Source of the DNA: Bacillota bacterium
GTDB taxonomy: Bacteria > Bacillota > Clostridia > Lachnospirales > Lachnospiraceae
Length of the DNA stretch: 49,456 nucleotides
Direction: 5' to 3'
Assembly: GCA_023436065.1 (NCBI GenBank)
Contig: JAEZKU010000040.1
Location: 1-49,456, forward strand
Shown here piece after piece: positions 41,015 through 49,448 of this stretch. The notes beneath the pieces were generated by a model. The model saw only the letters and a list, made by a program, of their open reading frames with translations, did not search any database and was not told the origin of the DNA. Every line of letters begins with the position of its first letter. Positions within the stretch are counted from its first letter, which is position 1. The position numbers and the translations under genes were made by a program.

Positions 41015-41041
41015 GCATTTTACAGAACTATGTGTTATAAT
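41013..41041 (+). promoter_or_regulatory. lexA promoter
   Basis: TTGCAT (41013-41018) and TATAAT (41036-41041) have 17-base spacing, predicting a transcript start near 41048. A LexA box overlaps the -35 box. Confidence 0.8.
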
Positions 41042-41073
41042 GGTGCAAACAGGAAATGGAGGCTGATACAACC

Positions 41074-41691
41074 ATGGGGTATGGTAGAATAAGCAATAAA
41101 CAGAAGGAAATACTTGAATACTTGAAAGCTCAGATCATAAATAAAGGATATCCGCCGGCAGTACGTGAGATATGTGAAGCGGTGAAGCTGAAATCGACTT
41201 CCTCCGTTCACTCCCATCTCGAGACACTGGAGAAGAACGGCTATATCCGCAGAGACCCTTCCAAACCGCGTGCCATCGAGATTATAGATGATGAATTCAA
41301 CCTGACGAGACGTGATTTGGTCAATGTTCCGGTAGTTGGTACGATTACCGCAGGTCAGCCGATTCTGGCAGTTGAGAATATTGACAGCTACTTTCCTATT
41401 CCTGCTGAGTACATGCCGAACGAAGACACCTTTATGCTGAAGGTTAAGGGCGACAGCATGATTAATGCAGGAATATTCAACGGTGACAAGATCCTGGTCC
41501 AGAAGCAGTCCCATGCGAAGAACGGCGATTTTGTTGTTGCATTGATCGGCGAGGAGGTCACTGTCAAAACCTTCTACAAGGAGAACGGCTACTACCGTCT
41601 GCAGCCGGAGAATGATACCATGGAACCCATTATTGTATCGGATTTAAATATTCAGGGAAAAGTTATCGGATTATTCAGAATGTTTATGTAA
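41074..41691 (+). CDS. lexA: LexA SOS repressor
   Basis: A 205-residue repressor-protease. The winged helix covers residues 1-65, with recognition at STSSVHSHLETLEKNGYIRR. The self-cleavage bond is A93-G94 in TAGQP, the catalytic Ser is S128 in GDSM, and Lys is K165 in VTVKTF. ATG 41074 is preferred: GGAGG lies 11 bases upstream and the protein then begins MGYGRISNKQ, as in homologues. The ATG at 41056 overlaps the ribosome site itself. It controls itself and the divergent yneA-like gene through the boxes upstream. Confidence 0.95.
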   Translation: MGYGRISNKQKEILEYLKAQIINKGYPPAVREICEAVKLKSTSSVHSHLETLEKNGYIRRDPSKPRAIEIIDDEFNLTRRDLVNVPVVGTITAGQPILAVENIDSYFPIPAEYMPNEDTFMLKVKGDSMINAGIFNGDKILVQKQSHAKNGDFVVALIGEEVTVKTFYKENGYYRLQPENDTMEPIIVSDLNIQGKVIGLFRMFM

Positions 41692-41713
41692 TATTATTAT
41701 GTCAACCAATAGT

Positions 41714-41752
41714 AAGCTTAGGACTCTGCTCTTTGAGTCCTAAGCTTTTTTT
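41714..41752 (+). terminator. lexA terminator
   Basis: AAGCTTAGGACTC (41714-41726) and GAGTCCTAAGCTT (41735-41747) form a perfect 13-bp stem followed by a long T-run. Confidence 0.9.
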
Positions 41753-41796
41753 TCCGCAACTTAGTTATCGTTTCACGCAACATAGTACTTTATCTC

Positions 41797-41825
41797 TTGC
41801 ATAAAAATGGTAAAATGGATATAGT
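41797..41825 (+). promoter_or_regulatory. Promoter of the LytTR-ABC operon
   Basis: TTGCAT (41797-41802) and TATAGT (41820-41825) are spaced by 17 bases. It predicts a start near 41832, which excludes the upstream ATG at 41797 and supports the TTG start at 41851. Confidence 0.75.
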
Positions 41826-41850
41826 GATTACGAAACGGGGGTGCCACTGT

Positions 41851-42291
41851 TTGAAAATACATATCAATGAGGATCCGAAGCTGAATGAAACCGAAATTAC
41901 AATTAGCTGCAGCAGAATTAGTACGGAAGTAGAGAAACTGATTTCCCTGCTTCGTGTCATGGACCTAAAGCTAACCGGCAGGAAGGATAATCAGACCTAT
42001 ATTCTCGATGCTGCCAAAGTACTTTATATCGATACTGTAGATAAAAAGACCTTCTTCTATACCAAAAAGGAGGTTTATGAGACCGACCTAAAGCTTTATG
42101 AGCTCGAAGAACAGCTCTCGGCTCTCGATTTCCTGCGTGCCAATAAATCCTGTATCATCAATTTCAACCAAATCATATCGATCAGGGCTGATATTGATGG
42201 TAAGCTTCTGATCACGATGAGCAATCAGGAACAGTTATATGTATCCAGACAATATGCACCAAACATTAAGAAAAAGTTAGGGGTGAAATAA
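41851..42291 (+). CDS. LytTR-domain DNA-binding regulator
   Basis: A 146-residue protein with a C-terminal LytTR DNA-binding domain (about 48-146: ILDAAKVLYIDTVDKKTFFY, then FLRANKSCIINFNQI) and a short N-terminal strand region (KIHINEDPKL). There is no receiver domain, as is usual when LytTR is paired with DUF3021. The start is TTG 41851 with GGGGGTG upstream. Its stop shares one base with the ATG of the DUF3021 gene, so the pair is translationally coupled. It likely binds its own promoter and controls the ABC transporter that follows. Confidence 0.85.
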   Translation: MKIHINEDPKLNETEITISCSRISTEVEKLISLLRVMDLKLTGRKDNQTYILDAAKVLYIDTVDKKTFFYTKKEVYETDLKLYELEEQLSALDFLRANKSCIINFNQIISIRADIDGKLLITMSNQEQLYVSRQYAPNIKKKLGVK

Positions 42292-42782
42292 TGGAGGAAA
42301 AGGGAAATATCGTATTTCGATTTCTTAGCCAGGTCTTGATCACGTTCTCACTCGATATAGTAGTCCTGATGATCTTAGCAGCTTTTATTGGTGAGGAGGC
42401 AAAGAACATGTCAACAATCTATCAGCTCGGCAGCAAGGGCTTAGCCTCCGCTACATTAGCACAATTCTTTCTTAGCTCTGTCAGCATAACAGTACTGAGA
42501 AACCTGTTCTTGTCAGAGCAGCTCTTCAAGAAGCTAAATACCCTGCTACGGACCATATGCATGGTTACATGCATCCTGTTGATCCATATTCTTTACATTA
42601 TCCTGTTTGGCTGGTTTTCCTTGGATAATTATCTGGCTTGGATTAGCTTTCTGGTCTGCTTTACAGGTGGTTTTACCCTGGGTCTGTTGATTATGTTATT
42701 AAAGATAAAGTTAGATAACAGGCAGTATGATGAACTGCTGTCTCAGTATAGAGAAATGCATGAGGAGGAAGAAAATGAATAG
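42291..42782 (+). CDS. DUF3021 membrane protein
   Basis: A 163-residue membrane protein with four hydrophobic segments (about 10-32, 52-70, 85-108, 115-142) and a charged C-terminus (QYREMHEEEENE). DUF3021 proteins are encoded next to LytTR regulators and are thought to hold the regulator inactive or pass a membrane signal to it. The gene overlaps both neighbours: one base with LytTR and eight with the ABC ATPase. Confidence 0.8.
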   Translation: MEEKGNIVFRFLSQVLITFSLDIVVLMILAAFIGEEAKNMSTIYQLGSKGLASATLAQFFLSSVSITVLRNLFLSEQLFKKLNTLLRTICMVTCILLIHILYIILFGWFSLDNYLAWISFLVCFTGGFTLGLLIMLLKIKLDNRQYDELLSQYREMHEEEENE

Positions 42783-43617
42783 TATCTGTATCCAGGATAT
42801 CACAAAAACCTTCAGTGGGAAGGAGGTATTAAAGAAGATCAGCTTTACTGTCCCAACCGGAGAGATTTTCGGTCTGCTGGGACCTTCCGGAGCCGGCAAG
42901 ACAACATTAATCAAAATACTTACCGGTCAGCTCTCGTATTCCGGTTCTGCACAGATTTTCAATAAGAGCTGTGATCAGCTTGATCGTGACATCTATTCCG
43001 AGATTGGTATGATGATGGATAACAGCGGAATTTATGAACGTCTGAGCTGCTATGATAATCTGCTTTTGTTTTGCCGTTTCCATGGTGTAGATAAGAAAGC
43101 AATTAAGGCTGTTTTGGACAGAGTGGGTTTAAATAATCCCAAAGCCCCCGCAGGAAAGCTATCAAAGGGTATGAAGCAGAGGCTCGTATTGGCAAGAGCC
43201 GTTCTTCATCATCCTAAGCTTCTGTTTCTGGATGAACCGACCAGCGGCCTCGACCCTGCGACAGCTAATGAGATTCATTCGCTCCTTCTGGAACTGAAGT
43301 CTGAGGGTACGACGATCTTTTTGACCACCCATAATATGGTGGAGGCACATAAGCTGTGTGATCATATCGCTCTGCTGAATGAAGGTAATATCGTAGAATT
43401 CGGTGTTCCCGATGAGCTTTGCCGAAAATATAATAAGGAAAATGTCATCACCATACTTGGAAGGGACGGCAATACGGTAACCTTCCTCAACGACCCGGAA
43501 TCTGCAGAAAGGATTGCCGATTATTTCAGACAGGGTAAAGTCGAGGCAATTCATTCCTCAGAGCCGAATCTTGAAACCGTATTCATGAAATTAACAGGAA
43601 GGGAGCTGGATGTATAA
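42775..43617 (+). CDS. ABC transporter ATP-binding protein
   Basis: A 280-residue ATPase. Walker A GPSGAGKTTL (about 34-43), signature KLSKGMKQRL (about 130-139), Walker B LLFLDEPTSGLDP (about 150-162) and the H-loop TTHNMVEAHKL (about 181-191) are intact. The C-terminal 60 residues are typical of drug or bacteriocin exporters of the ABC-2 type. ATG 42775 has GAGGAGG six bases upstream inside the DUF3021 gene; the longer frame is not used. The stop overlaps the permease ATG. Confidence 0.95.
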   Translation: MNSICIQDITKTFSGKEVLKKISFTVPTGEIFGLLGPSGAGKTTLIKILTGQLSYSGSAQIFNKSCDQLDRDIYSEIGMMMDNSGIYERLSCYDNLLLFCRFHGVDKKAIKAVLDRVGLNNPKAPAGKLSKGMKQRLVLARAVLHHPKLLFLDEPTSGLDPATANEIHSLLLELKSEGTTIFLTTHNMVEAHKLCDHIALLNEGNIVEFGVPDELCRKYNKENVITILGRDGNTVTFLNDPESAERIADYFRQGKVEAIHSSEPNLETVFMKLTGRELDV

Positions 43618-44312
43618 TGAGAATTCAAAATGTAGGTGCTTTATTTCATAAACAAGTGAAGGATGTCTTCAAAAATCTTCCGGTTCTGGTCCTGTTTATC
43701 GTATATCCGATCATAGCAGTGGTCATGACTCAGGCGATGAAGGATCAGGCCGGTATGGGAAGCTTCTTTGTTTCAATCTTTGCGACCATGCACTGCGTGT
43801 TCACACCGATTGTAGCCACCTCCAGTATCATTACGGAAGAAAAGGAAACAAACACCCTTCGCGTATTGATCATGTCCAATGTTAATTTAAGGGAGTATCT
43901 TCTGAGTATCGGTGGTTTCGTACTCATCTCCACCCTACTCTCCTCCACTGTATTCCTGTTTCTGGAGGGGCAACCCACCGTGGAGTCAGCGCTTCGTTTT
44001 CTGTCTGCGATAGCGATCGGCAGTTTAATTTCCATCATTGTCGGAGTTTGTATCGGTTTATTCTCTAAAAATGCTGCAGCAGCAAACGGATTGTCTGTTC
44101 CAATCGGTATGGTCTTTGCATTTTTGCCTATGCTGGCTAATTTTAATAAAGGAATAGAAGCCGTATCTAAATTTACCTTCAGCCAGCAGGTCAGCTATCT
44201 GTTGGGCGGAAAATCTCTCACCTTCTTCGGAATTATGGTGATTTGCGTAAACTTTATTCTTCTGCTGGCACTCTCGGCATTCCGTTTCAAACGAAGTATC
44301 TCGGAAGGTTAA
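43617..44312 (+). CDS. ABC-2-type transporter permease
   Basis: A 231-residue membrane protein with six hydrophobic segments, the usual number for an ABC-2 permease half. The ATSSIITEEKETNTLRVLIM segment between TM2 and TM3 is diagnostic. It pairs with the ATPase upstream (TAATGA overlap). The transported substrate is unknown; antimicrobial peptides or lipids are typical for LytTR/DUF3021-linked systems. Confidence 0.9.
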   Translation: MRIQNVGALFHKQVKDVFKNLPVLVLFIVYPIIAVVMTQAMKDQAGMGSFFVSIFATMHCVFTPIVATSSIITEEKETNTLRVLIMSNVNLREYLLSIGGFVLISTLLSSTVFLFLEGQPTVESALRFLSAIAIGSLISIIVGVCIGLFSKNAAAANGLSVPIGMVFAFLPMLANFNKGIEAVSKFTFSQQVSYLLGGKSLTFFGIMVICVNFILLLALSAFRFKRSISEG

Positions 44313-44343
44313 GGATTACAGCTAACCATGAACGCATTATGAT

Positions 44344-44383
44344 AAAAACTCGGAGGTCACCTATGAGTGAACTCCGAGTTTTT
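44344..44383. terminator. Terminator after ABC operon
   Basis: AAAAACTCGGAG (44344-44355) and CTCCGAGTTTTT (44372-44383) form a perfect 12-bp stem. It lies between the convergent permease and the SpoIIAA-like gene and suits both strands. Confidence 0.8.
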
Positions 44384-44399
44384 GTATCCCTAATGAACA

Positions 44400-44813
44400 C
44401 TATTTATAACAGAAGGCAGCTGCCTCTTCCATGGAATGGCATCGTTCCACCCGGAAGTATTTCATGAATTCCTTCGTGAACATATCAATCTCCTGGTCCA
44501 GACTATTCCCAGCTCCCATGATAAATACCAGTATCTTGCAGTTTGTTTTTGCCAAAGTCGGGATGAAGTATTCAAATGCCCATTCCACATCTTCCTTCTC
44601 ATCTTCAAAACCGTTAACTGCATTCACAACTACATTCTCACATTGATGTTCTTGCATTAATTTAAGAAGAAATTCACAGGGCTTTCTATACTCCTCCCCA
44701 CAGCTGAATTTCTTCCATTCAAGATATACCGCCTTCAGATCCGGTTTGTAATAAACGAGGCAATGCTCGTTATCATATACTTCCCCTTTGATGGCTTCCA
44801 TATTAAATGCCAT
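44400..44813 (-). CDS. Hypothetical protein, possibly STAS/SpoIIAA-like
   Basis: A 137-residue soluble protein. Alternating strands and helices (VYYKPDLKAVYLEWKKFSCG, then VVVNAVNGF, ILVFIMGAG) suggest the STAS/SpoIIAA-like alpha-beta fold, but I cannot confirm it by motif. Five cysteines. ATG 44813 has AGGAGG eight bases upstream. It is downstream of rsfS on the same strand but with a gap of about 90 bases. Confidence 0.6.
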   Translation of the reverse strand: MAFNMEAIKGEVYDNEHCLVYYKPDLKAVYLEWKKFSCGEEYRKPCEFLLKLMQEHQCENVVVNAVNGFEDEKEDVEWAFEYFIPTLAKTNCKILVFIMGAGNSLDQEIDMFTKEFMKYFRVERCHSMEEAAAFCYK

Positions 44814-44902
44814 ATTCCCAACCTCCTAATGATACGTCTTTTTATGATTGGTATATTTTAGCACATATTTAAAAAGAAAACCACTGACATTTTCCTCAAA
44901 TC

Positions 44903-45259
44903 CTACAGGTCAAGCTCTTCCCTGCTTACGGTCTTTCCGTCTCTCCAGATACGCTCCAGATTATAGAACAGACGGTCCTCCTTGGAAAATACATGAACTA
45001 CGACATCACCGTAATCCATCAATATCCAGCTGGCAGATCTGATACCCTCAATTCTCTTTGGCTCATAGCCATCGCGTCCAAGAGTCTCCTGCACTGAATT
45101 CACAAGCGCGTCCACCTGGGAAGAATTTGTTCCGTTCGCAATAATAAAATAGTCAGCGATGATGGAGATATCCTTAATCTCAATCACCGTGATATCCTCT
45201 CCCTTTTTCTCTTCCAATGCCTGATAAGCAAGTTTAACCATGTTCTTTGAATTGTCCAT
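44903..45259 (-). CDS. rsfS: Ribosomal silencing factor RsfS
   Basis: A 118-residue factor that binds bL14 (formerly L14) and blocks subunit joining when nutrients are low. Family core: ISIIADYFIIANGTNSSQVD (about 31-50), GYEPKRIEGIRSASWILMDY (about 64-83) and GDVVVHVFSKEDRLFYNLER (about 84-103). ATG 45259 has AAGGGGA upstream. It is last in the obgE-yhbY-nadD-yqeK-rsfS series. Confidence 0.95.
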   Translation of the reverse strand: MDNSKNMVKLAYQALEEKKGEDITVIEIKDISIIADYFIIANGTNSSQVDALVNSVQETLGRDGYEPKRIEGIRSASWILMDYGDVVVHVFSKEDRLFYNLERIWRDGKTVSREELDL

Positions 45260-45344
45260 TACAATCCCCTTTCAAATTCTATGTTAGTATTCCGTATGTT
45301 GTTACAGTAGGAACTACCTGATATATCCTATCTTAACTAATTCC

Positions 45345-45914
45345 TTATTTCAGTAATGCCTGATAATAGCTTAAGGTATCCTCAGTCATCGGATCGATGA
45401 CAGAGGCTGTCTTATGCAAGTAACTTAGCATGTTTTCCAAAATTAGCAGCACACCGCTGTCGATATCCGTATAGGCGGCCTTCCTGATTTCCTCGATGCG
45501 CGGCAACGGTTTACGATATGGCTCGATATAATCTGCCGTGAAAATGATTTTCTCCGGTAAGGTCATTTCCGGCCGGCCGGTGGTATGATATACGATCGCA
45601 TTTAATATCTCTTCCTCAGTTATGCCATACTTTTCTCTGGCAAAAACCGCACCAACCTTTCCATGCAGTAGATACGGGCACTTCTTCTCGACCTCACTGA
45701 CCTCAAGCTGATAGGTCATGCATTGCTCCAGAAGCTGATCATCTGTCAGGTATTTTGCACAATCATGAAGGATACCTGCAATAGCGGCTTTTTCCTCCTC
45801 ATAGCCGAAGATAACCGCCATATCCCGTGCCACTTCTTCCACGCCGATGCTGTGTAGGTATCTGGAGGGATAGAGTACCTGCTTCATGCTATCACGTAAT
45901 TGCTGTATGTCCAT
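45345..45914 (-). CDS. yqeK: YqeK, HD-domain diadenosine tetraphosphate hydrolase
   Basis: A 189-residue HD-superfamily phosphohydrolase that cleaves Ap4A symmetrically. Metal ligands: His in RYLHSIGVE (about 21), HD in GILHDCAK (about 50-51), His of YHTTGRPEM (about 108) and a later Asp in FTADYIEPYR. It sits directly behind nadD (five-base gap), with its ribosome site inside that gene, a linkage common in Firmicutes. Confidence 0.95.
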   Translation of the reverse strand: MDIQQLRDSMKQVLYPSRYLHSIGVEEVARDMAVIFGYEEEKAAIAGILHDCAKYLTDDQLLEQCMTYQLEVSEVEKKCPYLLHGKVGAVFAREKYGITEEEILNAIVYHTTGRPEMTLPEKIIFTADYIEPYRKPLPRIEEIRKAAYTDIDSGVLLILENMLSYLHKTASVIDPMTEDTLSYYQALLK

Positions 45915-45918
45915 TCTG

Positions 45919-46536
45919 TTAATCCTCCGGTACTGTCAGATACAGCCTGTTTTTATTGATGTATTCTATCACCGCTTCGGGCAGATAATAACGAACTGAT
46001 CTCTGCTCCTTCATTCTTTTCCTGATCTCTCCTGAGGCAATCTGGATGGTGGGCATATCCAGCAGCATAATGTTTGCCTGATATTGTTGCCTGAGATACT
46101 CCGCCTGCTGCTCCAGCCTTTCCGGATCCACATTATCCCGTCCCGCCGCAACTACGGTACAAAGAGAAAAGATAGTCTGTGGTTGATACCATTGATGCAT
46201 CATAAATAATGAATCCGCACCAACAATAAAATAATATTCCTTCTCGGGATTCTCCTCCTTCAGTAAAGTCAGGGTATCTGCTGTATAGGTATAGCCGCTG
46301 CGTTCCAGTTCAAAGGTCGATAATGCAAAATGCGGATTATCGCCGATTGCCAGAGCTATCATCTCAACTCTCTGCTGATCCGTAACCTGAGAAGGCTTAG
46401 CTTTATGAGGAGGGTTCTTTGACGGCATGAAAAGGATCTGATCCAGTCCGATCTGTTCATAAGCATTTTCAGCTAAAAAAAGATGACCAAAATGGATTGG
46501 ATTAAAGGTGCCTCCCATGATTCCAAGCTTCATCAT
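45919..46536 (-). CDS. nadD: Nicotinate-nucleotide adenylyltransferase NadD
   Basis: A 205-residue enzyme that adenylates nicotinate mononucleotide in NAD synthesis. The nucleotidyl-transferase motif is GGTFNPIHFGHL (about 7-18). MPSKNPPHK follows near 38-46, and the second substrate motif, ASGEIRKRMKE, is near 168-178. The start is at the adjacent ATGs at 46536/46533, with AGGTGG five or eight bases upstream; the frame is open to a GTG at 46545. Confidence 0.95.
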   Translation of the reverse strand: MMKLGIMGGTFNPIHFGHLFLAENAYEQIGLDQILFMPSKNPPHKAKPSQVTDQQRVEMIALAIGDNPHFALSTFELERSGYTYTADTLTLLKEENPEKEYYFIVGADSLFMMHQWYQPQTIFSLCTVVAAGRDNVDPERLEQQAEYLRQQYQANIMLLDMPTIQIASGEIRKRMKEQRSVRYYLPEAVIEYINKNRLYLTVPED

Positions 46537-46569
46537 TCGTTCCACCTGCCTGTTCCAGTGATTCGTAAC

Positions 46570-46881
46570 TTACGCGTTCTTTGACTTTTTCTCTTCAGGA
46601 AGGACGATTTTCTTCTTGTCCTTTGATTCTCTGTAAAGAACGATTTTCTTACCGATTACCTGTACCACCTCAGAATGGGTACGCTCAGCCAGTACCTGAG
46701 CCATTTCCTTAGGATCATCTGAACAGTTTTTTAACACGCTGATCTTGATCAATTCCCTTGCTTCCAGAGCCTCTGAAATTCCCTGTGTAATCTCCGGTGT
46801 TAAGGCTGATTTACCAATCTGATAAATAGGTTCTATCGTCATCGCAAGACCTTTTAAGTATGCTCTTTGCTTCGTTGTCAT
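46570..46881 (-). CDS. yhbY: YhbY CRM-domain RNA-binding protein
   Basis: A 103-residue ribosome-assembly factor with the CRM fold. The opening is LTSKQR-like (MTTKQRAYLKGLA), the GxxG-type loop is QIGKSALTPEI (about 21-31), and RELIKISVLKNCSDDPKEM follows. A basic tail (KDKKKIVLPEEKKSK) would aid rRNA binding. ATG 46881 has AAAGGAG seven bases upstream. It lies between obgE and nadD. Confidence 0.95.
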   Translation of the reverse strand: MTTKQRAYLKGLAMTIEPIYQIGKSALTPEITQGISEALEARELIKISVLKNCSDDPKEMAQVLAERTHSEVVQVIGKKIVLYRESKDKKKIVLPEEKKSKNA

Positions 46882-46946
46882 CTGTAAACTCCTTTCAGTT
46901 TATATGAGGTGTCAAAACACACATAGTGTCTTTTCTTCTCAATCAT

Positions 46947-48230
46947 TTATTTGTAATAGTCGAACTGCAAACCGTACATTCTTACGGTATCGCCATCCTG
47001 AATTCCAAGCTCCTCCAGCTGTTCAAGAATTCCATTCTCCTTTAAGAATTTCTGGAAGAATTCGAAGCCCTTCTCAGAATCAAGATTCGTATATCCAAGC
47101 ATACGCTCGATTCTAGGGCCTTCCACAGCAAAAAGATGCTCTTCCTCCTGCCATACCTCGTAAGGCAGATTGGATTCTGCCATATCCTCAGGAAAGAATT
47201 CCTTTTCAAATACCACAGGAGTATGATCCAACTGCTCGAGCATTCCCTTCACATGGTATAACAGCTCCTTCACACCCTTACCGCTGACCGCTGAAATCGG
47301 AAATACAGGAATCCCTTGTGGTTCAAATGTCTCCCTGATTTTCTTAAGAACTTCTTCTCCATCCTCATCATATAATGCATCTGTCTTATTTGCCGCAATG
47401 ACCTGTGGCCTCTTCATAAGCTCAGGATTATAGGCTTCCAGCTCTGCATTGATGGTATTGATGTCCTCGATCGGATCCCTTCCCTCAGTGGATGCAGCAT
47501 CCACCAGATGGATAATCACCTTTGTCCGTTCTATATGACGAAGGAATTCATGTCCGAGACCAAGCCCTTCTGAAGCGCCCTCGATCAGGCCGGGAATATC
47601 AGCGATCACAATGCCGCCGCCCTCCAGATCCACTACCCCCAGATTCGGACTCAGGGTCGTAAAATGATAATTACCGATCTTTGGCTTCGCATTGGTTACG
47701 CGTGATAACAGCGTTGACTTGCCGACATTCGGAAATCCTACGAGACCTACATCCGCGATCACCTTTAGTTCCAGAATCACATCCATCTCCTGTGCTTTCT
47801 GACCGGGTTGTGCATACTTCGGTACCTGCATGGTCGGAGTAGCATAATGCTGGTTACCCTTGCCGCCTCTGCCTCCGCGAAGAATTACCTCGCGCTTATT
47901 TCCATGAGACATATCTGCAACTACCTTGCCAGTCTCCTTCTCTTTGATCACTGTACCTTCCGGAACCTTAACGATCAGATCCTCTCCGTCCTTGCCGTGA
48001 CAACGCTTCTTTCCGCCGTTTTCACCATCCTGAGCGCTGTATTTACGGATATAACGAAATTCTGACAAGGTATTGAGGCCTTCATCCACTTCAAAGATCA
48101 AATCTCCGCCTTTTCCGCCGTCTCCACCGTCGGGACCGCCTGCGGGAACAAAAATCTCCTTACGGAAGCTGACATGTCCGTCTCCGCCTTTACCGGATCT
48201 GATATGGATCTCTGCTCTATCTGCAAACAT
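46947..48230 (-). CDS. obgE: ObgE/CgtA GTPase
   Basis: A 427-residue GTPase for 50S subunit assembly and stress signalling. Domains: glycine-rich Obg fold (1-157: RSGKGGDGHVSFRKE, then GGPDGGDGGKGGD), G domain (about 158-335) with G1 GFPNVGKST at about 165-173, G3 DIPGLIEGA and G4 NKTD, and a C-terminal OCT domain (about 350-427). ATG 48230 has AGGTGA upstream; the upstream frame to 48269 is not used. It follows rpmA after a terminator and so needs its own promoter. Confidence 0.95.
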   Translation of the reverse strand: MFADRAEIHIRSGKGGDGHVSFRKEIFVPAGGPDGGDGGKGGDLIFEVDEGLNTLSEFRYIRKYSAQDGENGGKKRCHGKDGEDLIVKVPEGTVIKEKETGKVVADMSHGNKREVILRGGRGGKGNQHYATPTMQVPKYAQPGQKAQEMDVILELKVIADVGLVGFPNVGKSTLLSRVTNAKPKIGNYHFTTLSPNLGVVDLEGGGIVIADIPGLIEGASEGLGLGHEFLRHIERTKVIIHLVDAASTEGRDPIEDINTINAELEAYNPELMKRPQVIAANKTDALYDEDGEEVLKKIRETFEPQGIPVFPISAVSGKGVKELLYHVKGMLEQLDHTPVVFEKEFFPEDMAESNLPYEVWQEEEHLFAVEGPRIERMLGYTNLDSEKGFEFFQKFLKENGILEQLEELGIQDGDTVRMYGLQFDYYK

Positions 48231-48414
48231 TTTATCACCTGTTATCACACCAGGATAAATCATAGTCAATATCCCAGAAGCAGTTTGCTCTGTGGCATCC
48301 TATCCCATTACTCTATCCTGTGTTTTCCTCTCTATCATAATATAACCATATTGTTACCAAAATCTTTATGCTTATTATATAAAAAAAACCAAGCAAATAC
48401 AACCGTAATAAAAA

Positions 48415-48442
48415 ACCCCAAATCCGAATAAGAATTTGGGGT
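48415..48442 (-). terminator. Terminator of rplU-prp-rpmA operon
   Basis: ACCCCAAAT (48415-48423) and ATTTGGGGT (48434-48442) form a perfect 9-bp stem; on the minus strand it is followed by a run of six T. Confidence 0.85.
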
Positions 48443-48465
48443 CATGGTTATCACCGAGTGTTTAA

Positions 48466-48753
48466 TTATTTTGCTTCAACCGGGTAAACACTTGCCTGCT
48501 TCTTGTCTCTACCCTTGCGTTCAAATTTAACAACGCCGTCAACCAAAGCAAATAATGTATCATCGCCACCGCGTCCAACGTTTACTCCGGGATGGATCTT
48601 CGTTCCACGCTGTCTGTAAAGAATATTTCCCGCAAGAACAAACTGACCGTCTGCTCTCTTTGCGCCCAATCTCTTGGACTCGGAATCTCTACCGTTCTTG
48701 GTAGAACCAACACCCTTTTTATGAGCGAAAAATTGAAGGTTCATTCTTAACAT
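48466..48753 (-). CDS. rpmA: Ribosomal protein bL27 with processed N-terminus
   Basis: A 95-residue large-subunit protein that reaches the peptidyl-transferase centre. The first nine residues (MLRMNLQFF) form the Firmicutes extension that must be removed between F9 and A10 to expose AHKKGVGSTKNGRDSESKRL. Prp, which does this, is encoded just upstream. ATG 48753 has GGAGG eight bases upstream. bL27-typical GNILYRQRGTKIHPG and GGDDTLFALVDG are present. Confidence 0.98.
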   Translation of the reverse strand: MLRMNLQFFAHKKGVGSTKNGRDSESKRLGAKRADGQFVLAGNILYRQRGTKIHPGVNVGRGGDDTLFALVDGVVKFERKGRDKKQASVYPVEAK

Positions 48754-48795
48754 GTTCTACACCTCCTACGATTCTAATGACATAGCATTTATCTG

Positions 48796-49128
48796 TTACT
48801 GTAATTTTACCTGAGTAAGCCTGATATACTTTTCGGTATATTCCTCCGCAATTCCCTGGAGTCCCAATATCATGGAGCTAAGCAGCAAATTCGAGTTGTT
48901 ACTCAAAGGCGAAATCACATGAAATTCTATAAAACCTTTTTTCTCATTCTGGTCCACAGTGAACCGGTCCTGAGTAAAATTCTCGATAGAATTTATCGTA
49001 TTGATCACCAGAGTCGATACCGCTGCACATACCACATCACTTCCATATTCGGAATATTCGGCATGTCCCGATACTTTAAAGCCGGTAACCAAATTCTCTG
49101 CATCTTTATATATGGATACGTTAATCAT
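48796..49128 (-). CDS. prp: Prp, cysteine protease that trims bL27
   Basis: A 110-residue protease (YsxB family). The catalytic dyad is visible as H22 in SGHAEY and C34 in DVVCAAVS. It lies between rplU and rpmA, as usual in Firmicutes, with gaps of 11 and 42 bases. It removes the bL27 N-terminal extension. The ribosome site is weak (AGGT), compatible with coupling to rplU. Confidence 0.95.
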   Translation of the reverse strand: MINVSIYKDAENLVTGFKVSGHAEYSEYGSDVVCAAVSTLVINTINSIENFTQDRFTVDQNEKKGFIEFHVISPLSNNSNLLLSSMILGLQGIAEEYTEKYIRLTQVKLQ

Positions 49129-49139
49129 ATCACATCTAC

Positions 49140-49448
49140 CTATGCATTGATCTTTTCAATCTTAACCTTGGTATATGGCTGTCTGTGACCATTCTTCTTG
49201 TGATATCCGGACTTTCTCTTGTATCTGAAAACAATAATCTTCTTATTCTTGCCTTCTTCAACAACAGTTGCTGTAACCTTAGCGTTAGCTACGGTAGGAT
49301 TTCCTACTACTAACTCGCCCTTGTTTACCGCAAGTACCTGATCAAAAGTAACAGTTGCTCCTGCATCAACACCGAGCTTCTCAACTTTAATGATATCGCC
49401 TTCCGCTACCTTGTACTGTTTTCCACCAGTTGCAATAATTGCGTACAT
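49140..49448 (-). CDS. rplU: Ribosomal protein bL21
   Basis: A complete 102-residue large-subunit protein. MYAIIATGGKQYKVAEGDII at the start, VTFDQVLAVN in the middle and YKRKSGYHKKNGHRQPYTKV at the end are bL21 landmarks. It is first in the rplU-prp-rpmA operon; its leader lies outside the window, so autoregulatory RNA cannot be examined here. Confidence 0.98.
   Translation of the reverse strand: MYAIIATGGKQYKVAEGDIIKVEKLGVDAGATVTFDQVLAVNKGELVVGNPTVANAKVTATVVEEGKNKKIIVFRYKRKSGYHKKNGHRQPYTKVKIEKINA

Noticed and set aside
41035..41514. Antisense frame across lexA
   Set aside because: Shadow of a conserved gene; no ribosome site and no recognisable protein.
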